From Gloeothece verrucosa PCC 7822 (lineage in GTDB: Bacteria; Cyanobacteriota; Cyanobacteriia; Cyanobacteriales; Microcystaceae), in contig NC_014501.1 of assembly GCF_000147335.1 (NCBI RefSeq), positions 4,232,001 through 4,296,000 of the forward strand: a stretch of 64,000 nucleotides of DNA. The letters run 5' to 3'. The notes beneath the pieces are model-generated. The model did not search any database. It saw only the letters and a list, made by a program, of their open reading frames with translations, and had not been told where the DNA came from. The position numbers were made by a program, and so were the translations under genes. The stretch's first letter is position 1; each line of letters starts with the position of its first letter. This document shows, in pieces, positions 17,350-24,155 of the stretch.

Positions 17350-17751
17350 ATGAACAACATATCACCTGAGAACGCTTTTAACCTATCAAAGCGCGAGTAT
17401 TTAGCCGCTAAATTCCTGCAAGGATTATTAAGCTCTGCCGATGCTTCTTTTTTCTGTGGCGGTAATTCTGAACAGATCAATCATATGTTCTTGAGCCGCG
17501 CTGTTGATTTGGCTGACGAATTTTTAGAATATTTTGACTCAGTTTATGTCATTGATAAAAAACCAAAATACAAGATAAACGAGAAGGTTTATCTTGTATT
17601 TAATGACGAAGAAAAATTGATGCCAAGTGAAATTGAGAACATTTACTTTGATGTCACAAAACAAGCGTGGGAATATGAAGTTAAGAGCAGGTTTGAGCTT
17701 TGGACTGAGAACAATATAATTTCCAGGATTGAGGAGAGCGAGGAAAAATGA
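17350..17751 (+). CDS. Hypothetical element protein with C-terminal SH3-like module
   Basis: Start is uncertain. ATG 17350 (MNNISPENAFNLSKREYLAA) is preferred, since codons back to GTG 17224 or ATG 17308 run through promoter DNA. The protein has a helical first half (LSRAVDLADEFLEYFDSVY) and a C-terminal module (KPKYKINEKVYLVFNDEEK, AWEYEVKSRFELWTENNI). That module resembles the whole of the next two small proteins. First gene of the rightward operon; its stop overlaps the next ATG (ATGA). Function unknown. Confidence 0.65.
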   Translation: MNNISPENAFNLSKREYLAAKFLQGLLSSADASFFCGGNSEQINHMFLSRAVDLADEFLEYFDSVYVIDKKPKYKINEKVYLVFNDEEKLMPSEIENIYFDVTKQAWEYEVKSRFELWTENNIISRIEESEEK

Positions 17752-17951
17752 AAGTAACTAAAATTGAAATTCGCGCTCCAAAGTTCGACCAATATGACCT
17801 TGTAGGGCTTGAGTGGAATGGAAAGCATTACGCCGTTAAAATTGGCCAAAGATGGCTAAATTTCGAGGACGGTTCTTGGTGGTACAAAATAGCAGGAAAT
17901 GACCAAAAACTGTTCCCTGAGAGCGTCTTTTATATTCCTGAGAAGTATTAA
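17748..17951 (+). CDS. Small SH3-like protein (module copy 2)
   Basis: A 67-residue protein, translationally coupled to the preceding gene. It consists almost only of the module APKFDQYDLVGLEW, then GSWWYKIAGNDQKLFPESVF. This is a hydrophobic beta-rich pattern like the C-terminus of the preceding protein and like the protein at 18045. The family is not recognised, and a phage-type accessory protein is possible. Confidence 0.6.
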   Translation: MKVTKIEIRAPKFDQYDLVGLEWNGKHYAVKIGQRWLNFEDGSWWYKIAGNDQKLFPESVFYIPEKY

Positions 17952-18044
17952 CCACAAAGCTAAAATAACTGGAACCCGTCCATTGCGAAGTTTTTTTAAC
18001 CAATTTTCAGAGGCTCTCAACCCAACAAATTAAGAGAGAGAATT

Positions 18045-18242
18045 ATGACCGAAGAAACCATGATGATTCCCGTTCCAAAATTCGCCAAAGGGGACTCTGC
18101 AAGGCTTGGCTGTATGAAAATTGAAAGAACCCTTTTTGATAACGACACAAAAGAGTGGATTTATTCCCTGAGTCAATCTAATATGTTTGTCCCTGAAGAC
18201 TTACTCCATCCAGCACCAAAAGGCGGTGAAACCAATGACTGA
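18045..18242 (+). CDS. Small SH3-like protein (module copy 3)
   Basis: A 65-residue protein with a good ribosome binding site (AAGAGAGAG) before the ATG. The module reads VPKFAKGDSARLGCMKIERT, then TKEWIYSLSQSNMFVPEDLL, parallel to the two preceding genes. The last 8 bp overlap the next gene. Function is unknown. Confidence 0.6.
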   Translation: MTEETMMIPVPKFAKGDSARLGCMKIERTLFDNDTKEWIYSLSQSNMFVPEDLLHPAPKGGETND

Positions 18243-18447
18243 CCAACAATACTGGGAAGAAAGAAAAGCTTATGTCAAAGCTTTGTATAGCCTTGTCAAT
18301 GTCCTGCACGCAAACAAAATTGACGCAGATAAGCTACTCGAAATTCTACAAACAAGATATGGAGTTAAAAGGCTTTGCCAATTAACCAATGAACAGATGG
18401 ACGAATTGAAAGCTTACCTATCACCCACCAAGAAACTTTATGACTAG
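18235..18447 (+). CDS. Hypothetical small protein
   Basis: A 70-residue predicted helical protein from ATG 18235 (MTDQQYWEERKAYVKALYSL, ending LTNEQMDELKAYLSPTKKLY). The start overlaps the previous stop by 8 bp and its own stop overlaps the next ATG by 8 bp, so it is embedded in a coupled operon. A start at 18187 would overlap the previous gene heavily and is less likely. No family recognised. Confidence 0.55.
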   Translation: MTDQQYWEERKAYVKALYSLVNVLHANKIDADKLLEILQTRYGVKRLCQLTNEQMDELKAYLSPTKKLYD

Positions 18448-18676
18448 AGTTTTAAAATTTTCAGAATACGAACAGTCGACCTCAAAAGTCATCTCTCAAT
18501 CTCTTGAACCTCAACACTTAGAGCGGCTGCACCCAGAAGACTTAGACCTTTTACGAGGACGGGTTTTAGCCTGGATAGTTAAGTGCGGCTATGCCAGAAA
18601 AGACGCTGTTCAATCAGCCTATCAAGAGTTGATTGAAGCCAGAAAAAACAAGAAAGATACCCTTGACCGCTTTTAG
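18440..18676 (+). CDS. Hypothetical small protein
   Basis: A 78-residue protein (MTRVLKFSEYEQSTSKVISQ, then LRGRVLAWIVKCGYARKDAV), predicted mostly helical. It is coupled to the preceding gene by overlap. No family is recognised. Its place in the rightward operon ahead of the DUF3987 ATPase suggests an early function in the element. Confidence 0.55.
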   Translation: MTRVLKFSEYEQSTSKVISQSLEPQHLERLHPEDLDLLRGRVLAWIVKCGYARKDAVQSAYQELIEARKNKKDTLDRF

Positions 18677-18703
18677 TCCACCAAAAAGCCATAACTAAAA
18701 ACC

Positions 18704-19345
18704 ATGAATCAATTAAAAACCAGAGCAACCAATATAATCCGATGCTGGATATGGGCAAATATGCACCATGAAAAGCGTTTCCCTTTGTTCTCTGACCTTA
18801 AAAACTGGGAGGGTATTTTAACCTGTCCACTAGATATTTTACGTGACTATAAACGAGCCAATAAATTAGCCCTTCCTCACCTTGGGCATCTGGACTTTGT
18901 ACCTGATACCGGATTGGAAGCGCCCTATTTAGATGAAGCCCCAGAAGAATATGAAGACTCAGAACTTTTTGATGAATACTGCAATGATGATTTTAATTAT
19001 ATCGACACCGAATCAGGTAAACCCCTACCTAAATTTATAGGTGTTTGGTTTAATTCCATTGACGAATACAACAACTTTATTGAGTTAGCAGAATCATTTG
19101 AGCGAACACCGGAAGAACTCGCGTATGAACTCTTACACAACTTTATGGTTATACATGAAGATAAACAGGATATCCCCACTAACTTTTCTCTTACAGTAGA
19201 ACTAATCAGACAGGAATTAAGCCGCTTAAATTGGACTGAGGAAAAAGCCAAGGAAGAAATGATCAAGCGGTACAGAAAAAAATCTCTTCATCTGATGTTG
19301 GATGAAGAGCTAGAAGACTGGTTAAGCTATCTCAAGACTCTCTAA
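18704..19345 (+). CDS. Hypothetical acidic protein
   Basis: A 213-residue protein, strongly acidic in the middle (DEAPEEYEDSELFDEYCNDD), with helical ends (MNQLKTRATNIIRCWIWANM and WTEEKAKEEMIKRYRKKSLH). It lies 27 bp after the preceding gene, and a hairpin and a terminator-like structure follow. Acidity and position would fit a replication accessory or DNA-mimic protein, but there is no specific motif and the function is unknown. Confidence 0.6.
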   Translation: MNQLKTRATNIIRCWIWANMHHEKRFPLFSDLKNWEGILTCPLDILRDYKRANKLALPHLGHLDFVPDTGLEAPYLDEAPEEYEDSELFDEYCNDDFNYIDTESGKPLPKFIGVWFNSIDEYNNFIELAESFERTPEELAYELLHNFMVIHEDKQDIPTNFSLTVELIRQELSRLNWTEEKAKEEMIKRYRKKSLHLMLDEELEDWLSYLKTL

Positions 19346-19355
19346 AAAAACATAG

Positions 19356-19379
19356 GAGTAAGCCTTTAGCGGCTTACTC
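19356..19379 (+). terminator. Stem-loop GAGTAAGCC / GGCTTACTC
   Basis: Perfect 9-bp arms (19356-19364, 19371-19379) with a 6-nt loop, 10 bp after the stop of the 213-residue gene. There is no T tract directly after it, so it may stabilise the mRNA end rather than terminate. Confidence 0.5.
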
Positions 19380-19423
19380 GATTTCAAGAATTAGTTCTTT
19401 TATCAGCTTAATGCTTTTGGAGT

Positions 19424-19445
19424 AAGCACAGCTTGTGCTTTTATT
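19424..19445 (+). terminator. Rho-independent terminator candidate
   Basis: AAGCACA-GCT-TGTGCTT hairpin (19424-19440) followed by TTATT. It separates the small-gene operon from the DUF3987 gene and may act as an attenuator ahead of it. Confidence 0.5.
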
Positions 19446-19493
19446 AACCAATTCAAAGAGATTTGGACAAACCACTTAACTTAAGGATAAATC

Positions 19494-21257
19494 ATGATTG
19501 ACAGAACCTTGTTTAATCACATCCTCAACGGATGGCTAGAAGACGAAAAGGTTTTAGCTTATTACAACGCTCTCGTTTCCTTTATCGAGAAAAATCCCGA
19601 CCACTCAGACACAAAAACCGCCATCGAGCATCGGATTTTTATTGAGGATTGTTACCCGGCTTTATTGCCTCAAAAACCCCAGGAATCGAAGCCCGATAAT
19701 ACCTCTAAAGAAATGTCGGAAGAACTTAAACAAAAAATTGACGAGTTAATCGATAACGATTACGATCCCGTCGCTATCATGCCAGTGCTTAAAGAAACGG
19801 CCTCCAAATACGGATGGAACCTCTACGAATTGAATAAATACTACGATCTTCGTAAGCGTTGGAAAGAGGATGACGATTTTAGGGAAGAGGTCGAAGCGGA
19901 AGTCAACGAGGTAGTGCGGATGAGTAACCAGAACTTAAACCTAGAGCATTTTTTCAATGAAGAGATAGCCAAGCCCCTGAAACTGTTTTCCGACAATTTA
20001 CAAGTTAGACACCCGATTACGTTAACAACTGCCTTGGTTGGGACGAGCGTATGTCATCAGGTGGGTTCTCGGCTTCTAGTTGATGCAAGTAAGGGATGGT
20101 TAGAACCTCCTGGGCTTTATGGGCTGCTGGTTAGTCCCAGTGGTCAAGGCAAATCTCCCATTCAATACGCACTCATTCAACGCCCCTTCTGGGAGATTCA
20201 AAGCGAATGGAAAAAGATTTTTGACCAAAATAGAAAAGAATATTATGAGCAGCTAGAAGAACTTAAAGCCCTGCCTAAAGAAGAACGCCAAGGCGCGATG
20301 AAGGAACTAGAGGAGCCACCAAACCAGCCGAGAATACTTTTTGCTTCAGACCCCACAGTCATCGGCATTAATGGTCAATTTGAGGCTTATCCGAAGCAAG
20401 CATTGCTGGGTCTGTACGATGAAGCAAAGAAGCTGTTTGCCTTTGATAGAACCAGTTCGGGCAAATCAGATCAGGCGGACATTCTCTCGTATTACAACGG
20501 ATTTGGAGTAGTAGAACTGAGAAAAGACGGCATTAGAGCCAATGTAGGTGAGTGTATCTTCAGCATTCTTGGACTAATTCAGCCGGACGTGCTTCTAGAA
20601 CTGATGAGTGATTTGGCAGACCCCGATGGGAAATGGGCGCGATTCATTTTTTGCATTCAACCCCTGGAGAAAAAACGCGCCACTCGAAACGGGCCAGCAA
20701 TTGATATCCATGACCTAATCACGTCCATTTATCGGCATATTCTCAAACAACCAGCAACAAAGTATTTACTAGACACCGATGCTCAAGAGATATTTGATCG
20801 CTATCTCTATGAAGAAATCGAACCTAAGCGCATCTGCTCGACTTCTCCGGGTCTACAAAGTATGTATGGAAAAACTGGGGGTCAAGTGGCTCGATTAGCG
20901 TTGAATCTTCACGTTTTCAATTGGGCTTCTAAATTGATGCCCATTCCCGACATCATTACCGGTAAGACGATGTTTCAAGCCATCATGCTTAACCGCTTCT
21001 ATGTCTCTCAAGTCAAACTCCTACACGCTCAAGCCCAAGTCCACCACTCTGAAGAGATAGCGGCTAAATTGGCGATGATTTTACAGATAGCTAAAAACAA
21101 AGGCTCGGTGACTGCTAGAGATGTACAGAAGGCTTGTCGAGCTTTTCGTAAAATCGATACTGCTCAAATTCGGGAATGGTTTCGCAAGCTAGAACTAATG
21201 GGGAAAGCTGTCTGTAGAGGTAGCGGTAATCGCCTAAAATTGACTCCTTTGTTGTAG
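19494..21257 (+). CDS. DUF3987-type P-loop ATPase (replication protein)
   Basis: A 587-residue protein. After a variable helical N-terminus, the DUF3987 core begins near residue 150. It holds LLVSPSGQGKSPIQYALIQR (Walker A), ILFASDPTVIGI, ALLGLYDEAKKLFAFDRT (Walker B-like DEA), ADILSYYNGFGVVELRKDG and SILGLIQPDVLLELM. The last 60 residues (MILQIAKNKGSVTARDVQKA and QIREWFRKLELMGKAVC) match the C-terminus of the Bro-N protein. DUF3987 proteins accompany primases and act as helicase-like replication proteins in mobile elements. The ATG has a good ribosome binding site (AAGGA). Confidence 0.88.
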   Translation: MIDRTLFNHILNGWLEDEKVLAYYNALVSFIEKNPDHSDTKTAIEHRIFIEDCYPALLPQKPQESKPDNTSKEMSEELKQKIDELIDNDYDPVAIMPVLKETASKYGWNLYELNKYYDLRKRWKEDDDFREEVEAEVNEVVRMSNQNLNLEHFFNEEIAKPLKLFSDNLQVRHPITLTTALVGTSVCHQVGSRLLVDASKGWLEPPGLYGLLVSPSGQGKSPIQYALIQRPFWEIQSEWKKIFDQNRKEYYEQLEELKALPKEERQGAMKELEEPPNQPRILFASDPTVIGINGQFEAYPKQALLGLYDEAKKLFAFDRTSSGKSDQADILSYYNGFGVVELRKDGIRANVGECIFSILGLIQPDVLLELMSDLADPDGKWARFIFCIQPLEKKRATRNGPAIDIHDLITSIYRHILKQPATKYLLDTDAQEIFDRYLYEEIEPKRICSTSPGLQSMYGKTGGQVARLALNLHVFNWASKLMPIPDIITGKTMFQAIMLNRFYVSQVKLLHAQAQVHHSEEIAAKLAMILQIAKNKGSVTARDVQKACRAFRKIDTAQIREWFRKLELMGKAVCRGSGNRLKLTPLL

Positions 21258-21708
21258 TATAAAAATCATTTTTTTTAAACTATTCCGGAAAGCTAAAAGC
21301 GGTGACGCAAATCGTGAAAAACCTTTCTATGTAAGGCTTTAAACCCCACAAAAATCGTACCCACCCCCGACGGCGGTGGGTACAGTTCGCTAGAAAACTT
21401 ATACAGAAAGCAATACAGCCGAAGGTAAAAACGCTGAAAAAGCACTTTCTCGTAAAATGGGCGGTTACGCTTATTTTTAAGATCGTCGTTTCAGGCTCTA
21501 AATTTTGTAACACTACAAATGTTCTATTATTTTTGTAGTATGTTTTTTTTCTGACAGCGAGTTACTTTTTAGCATTCGCTAATTCCTATTAGCAATCAGG
21601 GGGTGTTTTACCAAATAAGCAGTAAAACACCCCCTGATTAGTTGTTTATATCAAAACATGAAAATCACATAATCCTTGCTTCTTGGAGACAGCATCTAGC
21701 CCCTAGGA
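21258..21708. other. Non-coding gap between converging operons, four inverted repeats
   Basis: No credible gene is seen. It holds four hairpins: GTACCCACC/GGTGGGTAC at 21357-21383, ACTACAAA/TTTGTAGT at 21512-21539, GCTAAT/ATTAGC at 21578-21593, and directly abutting it the 18-bp perfect hairpin at 21594-21639. Such density suggests a terminator cluster or an element replication origin. Confidence 0.6.
21594..21639. terminator. Perfect 18-bp hairpin, bidirectional terminator candidate
   Basis: AATCAGGGGGTGTTTTAC (21594-21611), a 10-nt loop, then the exact complement (21622-21639). It sits between the end of the rightward operon and the end of the leftward late operon. Confidence 0.6.
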
Positions 21709-22047
21709 TTAGATCGAATAAAACCGAGGTGAATTGTTTAAGATGCCGGTGAAAAGGTCATAACCCTTTGAGGGTTTGGTGAGCCTACTAGCCGCACAAT
21801 CATAGAAATGTACCGCCAGCCCCTCAAAAAGCCTTTTATCAATCGCGTCTAAAACCTGCTCAGTTTCCCCACACCATAAATACTGAGTAAAAGTCACTGG
21901 TATTTCCCCATCTTTTAGGTAAACGGGCAAATTATGGAACTTTTTGAACAATTCACAGAGCTTAAACGCTTGCTCTGGTGTAAGTTCATAATTACTCACG
22001 ATAGTCATCAAAAGTATCAGCAAAAACCTAAAATCGATAATATTCAT
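21709..22047 (-). CDS. Hypothetical protein, end of late-type operon
   Basis: An open frame of 112 residues. A hydrophobic start (MNIIDFRFLLILLM) is followed by SNYELTPEQAFKLCELFKKF, VYLKDGEIPVTFTQYLWCGE and a C-terminal ASRLTKPSKGYDLF. The real start could be the second Met (MTIVSNYEL, 22006-22008), since the first stretch could be fortuitous. It follows the lysozyme-like gene by about 65 bp on the same strand. No family recognised. Confidence 0.5.
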   Translation of the reverse strand: MNIIDFRFLLILLMTIVSNYELTPEQAFKLCELFKKFHNLPVYLKDGEIPVTFTQYLWCGETEQVLDAIDKRLFEGLAVHFYDCAASRLTKPSKGYDLFTGILNNSPRFYSI

Positions 22048-22112
22048 GGATTTTTCCTCGAAATTAAAAAATCACAACACAGTTAGATTGACCCCTGGGG
22101 GCTTGGCTAATA

Positions 22113-22904
22113 TCAGTAAACCGTTAACCGACTCAACCAAAAACGGGCACGTCCTGCGATTTGTCCAGCCCTATCCATCCCGTTAATAATGCGCCTAGCG
22201 TTCACATAATCCGTTTTTGAGCCATTGATATAGTTTCTCAGGGAAGCCCCCGTAAAAGACCCGTTAGTCATCCCGTGAAGTAAAATATAGAGCGCGATAT
22301 CGGGTCTTGAGGCAAGGTCAGGATTTTGAGTTAGTTTAATGCCTAAAATTCGTTCATACTTCAGGTAATTAAACCGCCAGGTTAGTTGAACATAGCCGCG
22401 GCCATACCATGGCCAATATCTCAGGTTTGTTTTTCGCCAAACTTCCCCTAACCACCAAGCCTCTTGAACTGGGGCGAAATTAGATTCAGCTTCAGCAGTG
22501 GCGATAACATAGGCGCATTGATTCCTAGAAATCTCAAAGTGCTTACACTCTGAGATAATCGCCTTGATAGTTGCAACCCAATCTCCGCCTTGCCAATTTG
22601 GTAAATCTAGAGGATAGTTGCCATAGAAGAAATCAACATCTTCCTTTTTTACCTTCCACCGTCCAGCCCTACTGGCTAAGTCCACAATCCACCAGTTACC
22701 CGAGGGATTAACCTGAGCCACTCCTAATTTTTGCCCTCGCTCTAAGGTTAATGTCCCAGACCCCACAGGTTTATAAGCGATCGTTTGAGTTAAAGCGATA
22801 AGTTGTCTAGGTTCTGCGGCTTGGCTCTTTAGGGAAAAAAGAAGAGGGAAAATTAAGGCGGCTACAAATACAAGTAACAGCAAAAAAGCTCTTATTCTTC
22901 TCAT
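22113..22904 (-). CDS. Exported GH19-like endolysin/chitinase with SH3-like domain
   Basis: A 263-residue protein. A signal peptide or signal anchor lies at residues 6-30 (basic MRRIR, then AFLLLLVFVAALIFPLLFSL, AxA-like SQAAEP). An SH3b-like region follows (QTIAYKPVGSGTLTLERGQK). The GH19-type catalytic region starts near residue 105: CAYVIATAEAESNFAPV supplies the catalytic Glu, GRGYVQLTWRFNYLKY is the family signature, and NARRIINGMDRAGQIAGRA is the C-terminal motif. It probably cleaves peptidoglycan glycan strands. A secretory signal on an element lysin implies Sec-dependent export without a holin, or a secreted weapon. Confidence 0.85.
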   Translation of the reverse strand: MRRIRAFLLLLVFVAALIFPLLFSLKSQAAEPRQLIALTQTIAYKPVGSGTLTLERGQKLGVAQVNPSGNWWIVDLASRAGRWKVKKEDVDFFYGNYPLDLPNWQGGDWVATIKAIISECKHFEISRNQCAYVIATAEAESNFAPVQEAWWLGEVWRKTNLRYWPWYGRGYVQLTWRFNYLKYERILGIKLTQNPDLASRPDIALYILLHGMTNGSFTGASLRNYINGSKTDYVNARRIINGMDRAGQIAGRARFWLSRLTVY

Positions 22905-22921
22905 GGATAATTAGTTTTGTT

Positions 22922-22944
22922 TAGCCGCGATTAATTCGCGGCTA
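22922..22944. terminator. Stem-loop TAGCCGCGA / TCGCGGCTA
   Basis: Perfect 9-bp arms with a 5-nt loop in the gap between the 66-residue gene and the endolysin gene. The T tract is on the plus-strand side only, so for the leftward operon it may instead be a processing or stability element. Confidence 0.4.
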
Positions 22945-22986
22945 TTTTTTAGTGTTTACAAAGCGTTAAAGTTTTTAGGTAGACTA

Positions 22987-23187
22987 TTAACTCAAAAGCG
23001 TGTCTTTTCTTTTCTCCGATGAAATTATTTGGCTACGGTACACAGTCCCTTTGATACCGGTTTTCGGATTTACTGCTATATAATCAAGCCCCTCTTCCCC
23101 ACTAATCAATAATTCGGTTCCATTTACCGTTATTTTTGAGCCTTGACATTTAGCACAATTACAACCATTTCCACAGTTACAAGCCAT
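22987..23187 (-). CDS. Small CxC-rich protein, metallothionein-like N-terminus
   Basis: A 66-residue protein starting MACNCGNGCNCAKCQGSKIT: five Cys within residues 3-14, spaced CxC and CxxxCxC, then a Cys-free rest (ISGEEGLDYIAVNPKTGIKG). The N-terminal clustering resembles metallothioneins or zinc-binding knuckles, but the remainder does not match SmtA-type metallothionein. It lies between the 167-residue gene (27-bp gap) and the endolysin in the late-type operon. A metal-binding structural role is inference. Confidence 0.6.
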   Translation of the reverse strand: MACNCGNGCNCAKCQGSKITVNGTELLISGEEGLDYIAVNPKTGIKGTVYRSQIISSEKRKDTLLS

Positions 23188-23214
23188 TATTATTCGTCTC
23201 CAGATAATAATTAT

Positions 23215-23718
23215 TTAGTTCATGCCTGTATAGGCATCAAAATCATTAATTAGCGTAGTTAAATCGCTGTGGATACCGAGGGCTTCCTGATAAACCTTAT
23301 CGGTTTTAGTCTCTAAATCAGGGTCACCTGGACCGATGTATGCCCAGACCGAATATTGGATTTGAGTAAACCATTCAGGTACATAAAAAGTCAGCCCATA
23401 GTCACTTGCCCAATTAGGAAAAACGCACAGATTGATACGCTTGAACCACAACTTTTTAACACCTATAGAGGTATCAAGATTTCCCCCAGCGCCAACCCCG
23501 GACCTAATTGTCATGCTCGCTGCCCCTGCATATTTCCATCCATCCGGCTGTACGGGGAAATGAGCCGCTTGAATTAAAACGGTGTTAGTGTGAATGGTGA
23601 GCGGAAAAATTAACGGGGAAAGGGGAATATTGCTACCATCTGCATTTTGTCGCCGAATCCCCGTTTGTACACCCACAGATTCCCAATTTTCGGGTAGGTC
23701 GAATCTTGGTTTAGTCAT
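23215..23718 (-). CDS. Hypothetical late-operon protein
   Basis: A 167-residue protein (MTKPRFDLPENWESVGVQTG, SIGVKKLWFKRINLCVFPNW, DYGLTFYVPEWFTQIQYSVW), beta-rich with many aromatic residues and a short acidic helical end. Its ATG overlaps the stop of the 146-residue gene (ATGA), so the two are co-translated. The aromatic beta pattern would suit a structural or tail-like protein, but no family can be named. Confidence 0.6.
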   Translation of the reverse strand: MTKPRFDLPENWESVGVQTGIRRQNADGSNIPLSPLIFPLTIHTNTVLIQAAHFPVQPDGWKYAGAASMTIRSGVGAGGNLDTSIGVKKLWFKRINLCVFPNWASDYGLTFYVPEWFTQIQYSVWAYIGPGDPDLETKTDKVYQEALGIHSDLTTLINDFDAYTGMN

Positions 23719-24155
23719 ATCCCGAAAAGCTCTAAATTTCTATCGATTATGTCTAAATAAGGGTCAATATCAACCTCATTGTCACATAGCGTTTCCACGA
23801 ATTCCTCTGCCGCGTAGCCATCGGGAACTGCTTCCGGGTCTTGTCTGAAATAAAAATGAATTTCAGGACGATATTTAAACTGCTGATCATATTCTCCTTT
23901 AGTCATCCCCATAACGGCGGGTTTGTCCTGTATTCGCTGGACAACATACCAAAAAGTATTCATCTTAATGAGTGCCATATTTTGGGTATCAGATGGCAAA
24001 ATCAAGCAAGCTCTTTTAGCTATTTTTCTAGGCTGATTTAAGGTGTCTAATTCCTCGTCATCGATATCCCGAAAATATTCGTTTACCTCTTTGTTATAAG
24101 TTAGCTGTAAAAATTTTCGCTGATATACCCAGTTCTTACTAACTACCATAATCAC
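23715..24155 (-). CDS. Hypothetical late-operon protein
   Basis: A 146-residue protein (MIMVVSKNWVYQRKFLQLTY, then KRACLILPSDTQNMALIKMN and an acidic C-terminus). It overlaps the end of the coiled-coil gene by 17 bp and the next gene by 4 bp, so it is firmly within the operon. No recognised domain; function unknown. Confidence 0.6.
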   Translation of the reverse strand: MIMVVSKNWVYQRKFLQLTYNKEVNEYFRDIDDEELDTLNQPRKIAKRACLILPSDTQNMALIKMNTFWYVVQRIQDKPAVMGMTKGEYDQQFKYRPEIHFYFRQDPEAVPDGYAAEEFVETLCDNEVDIDPYLDIIDRNLELFGI

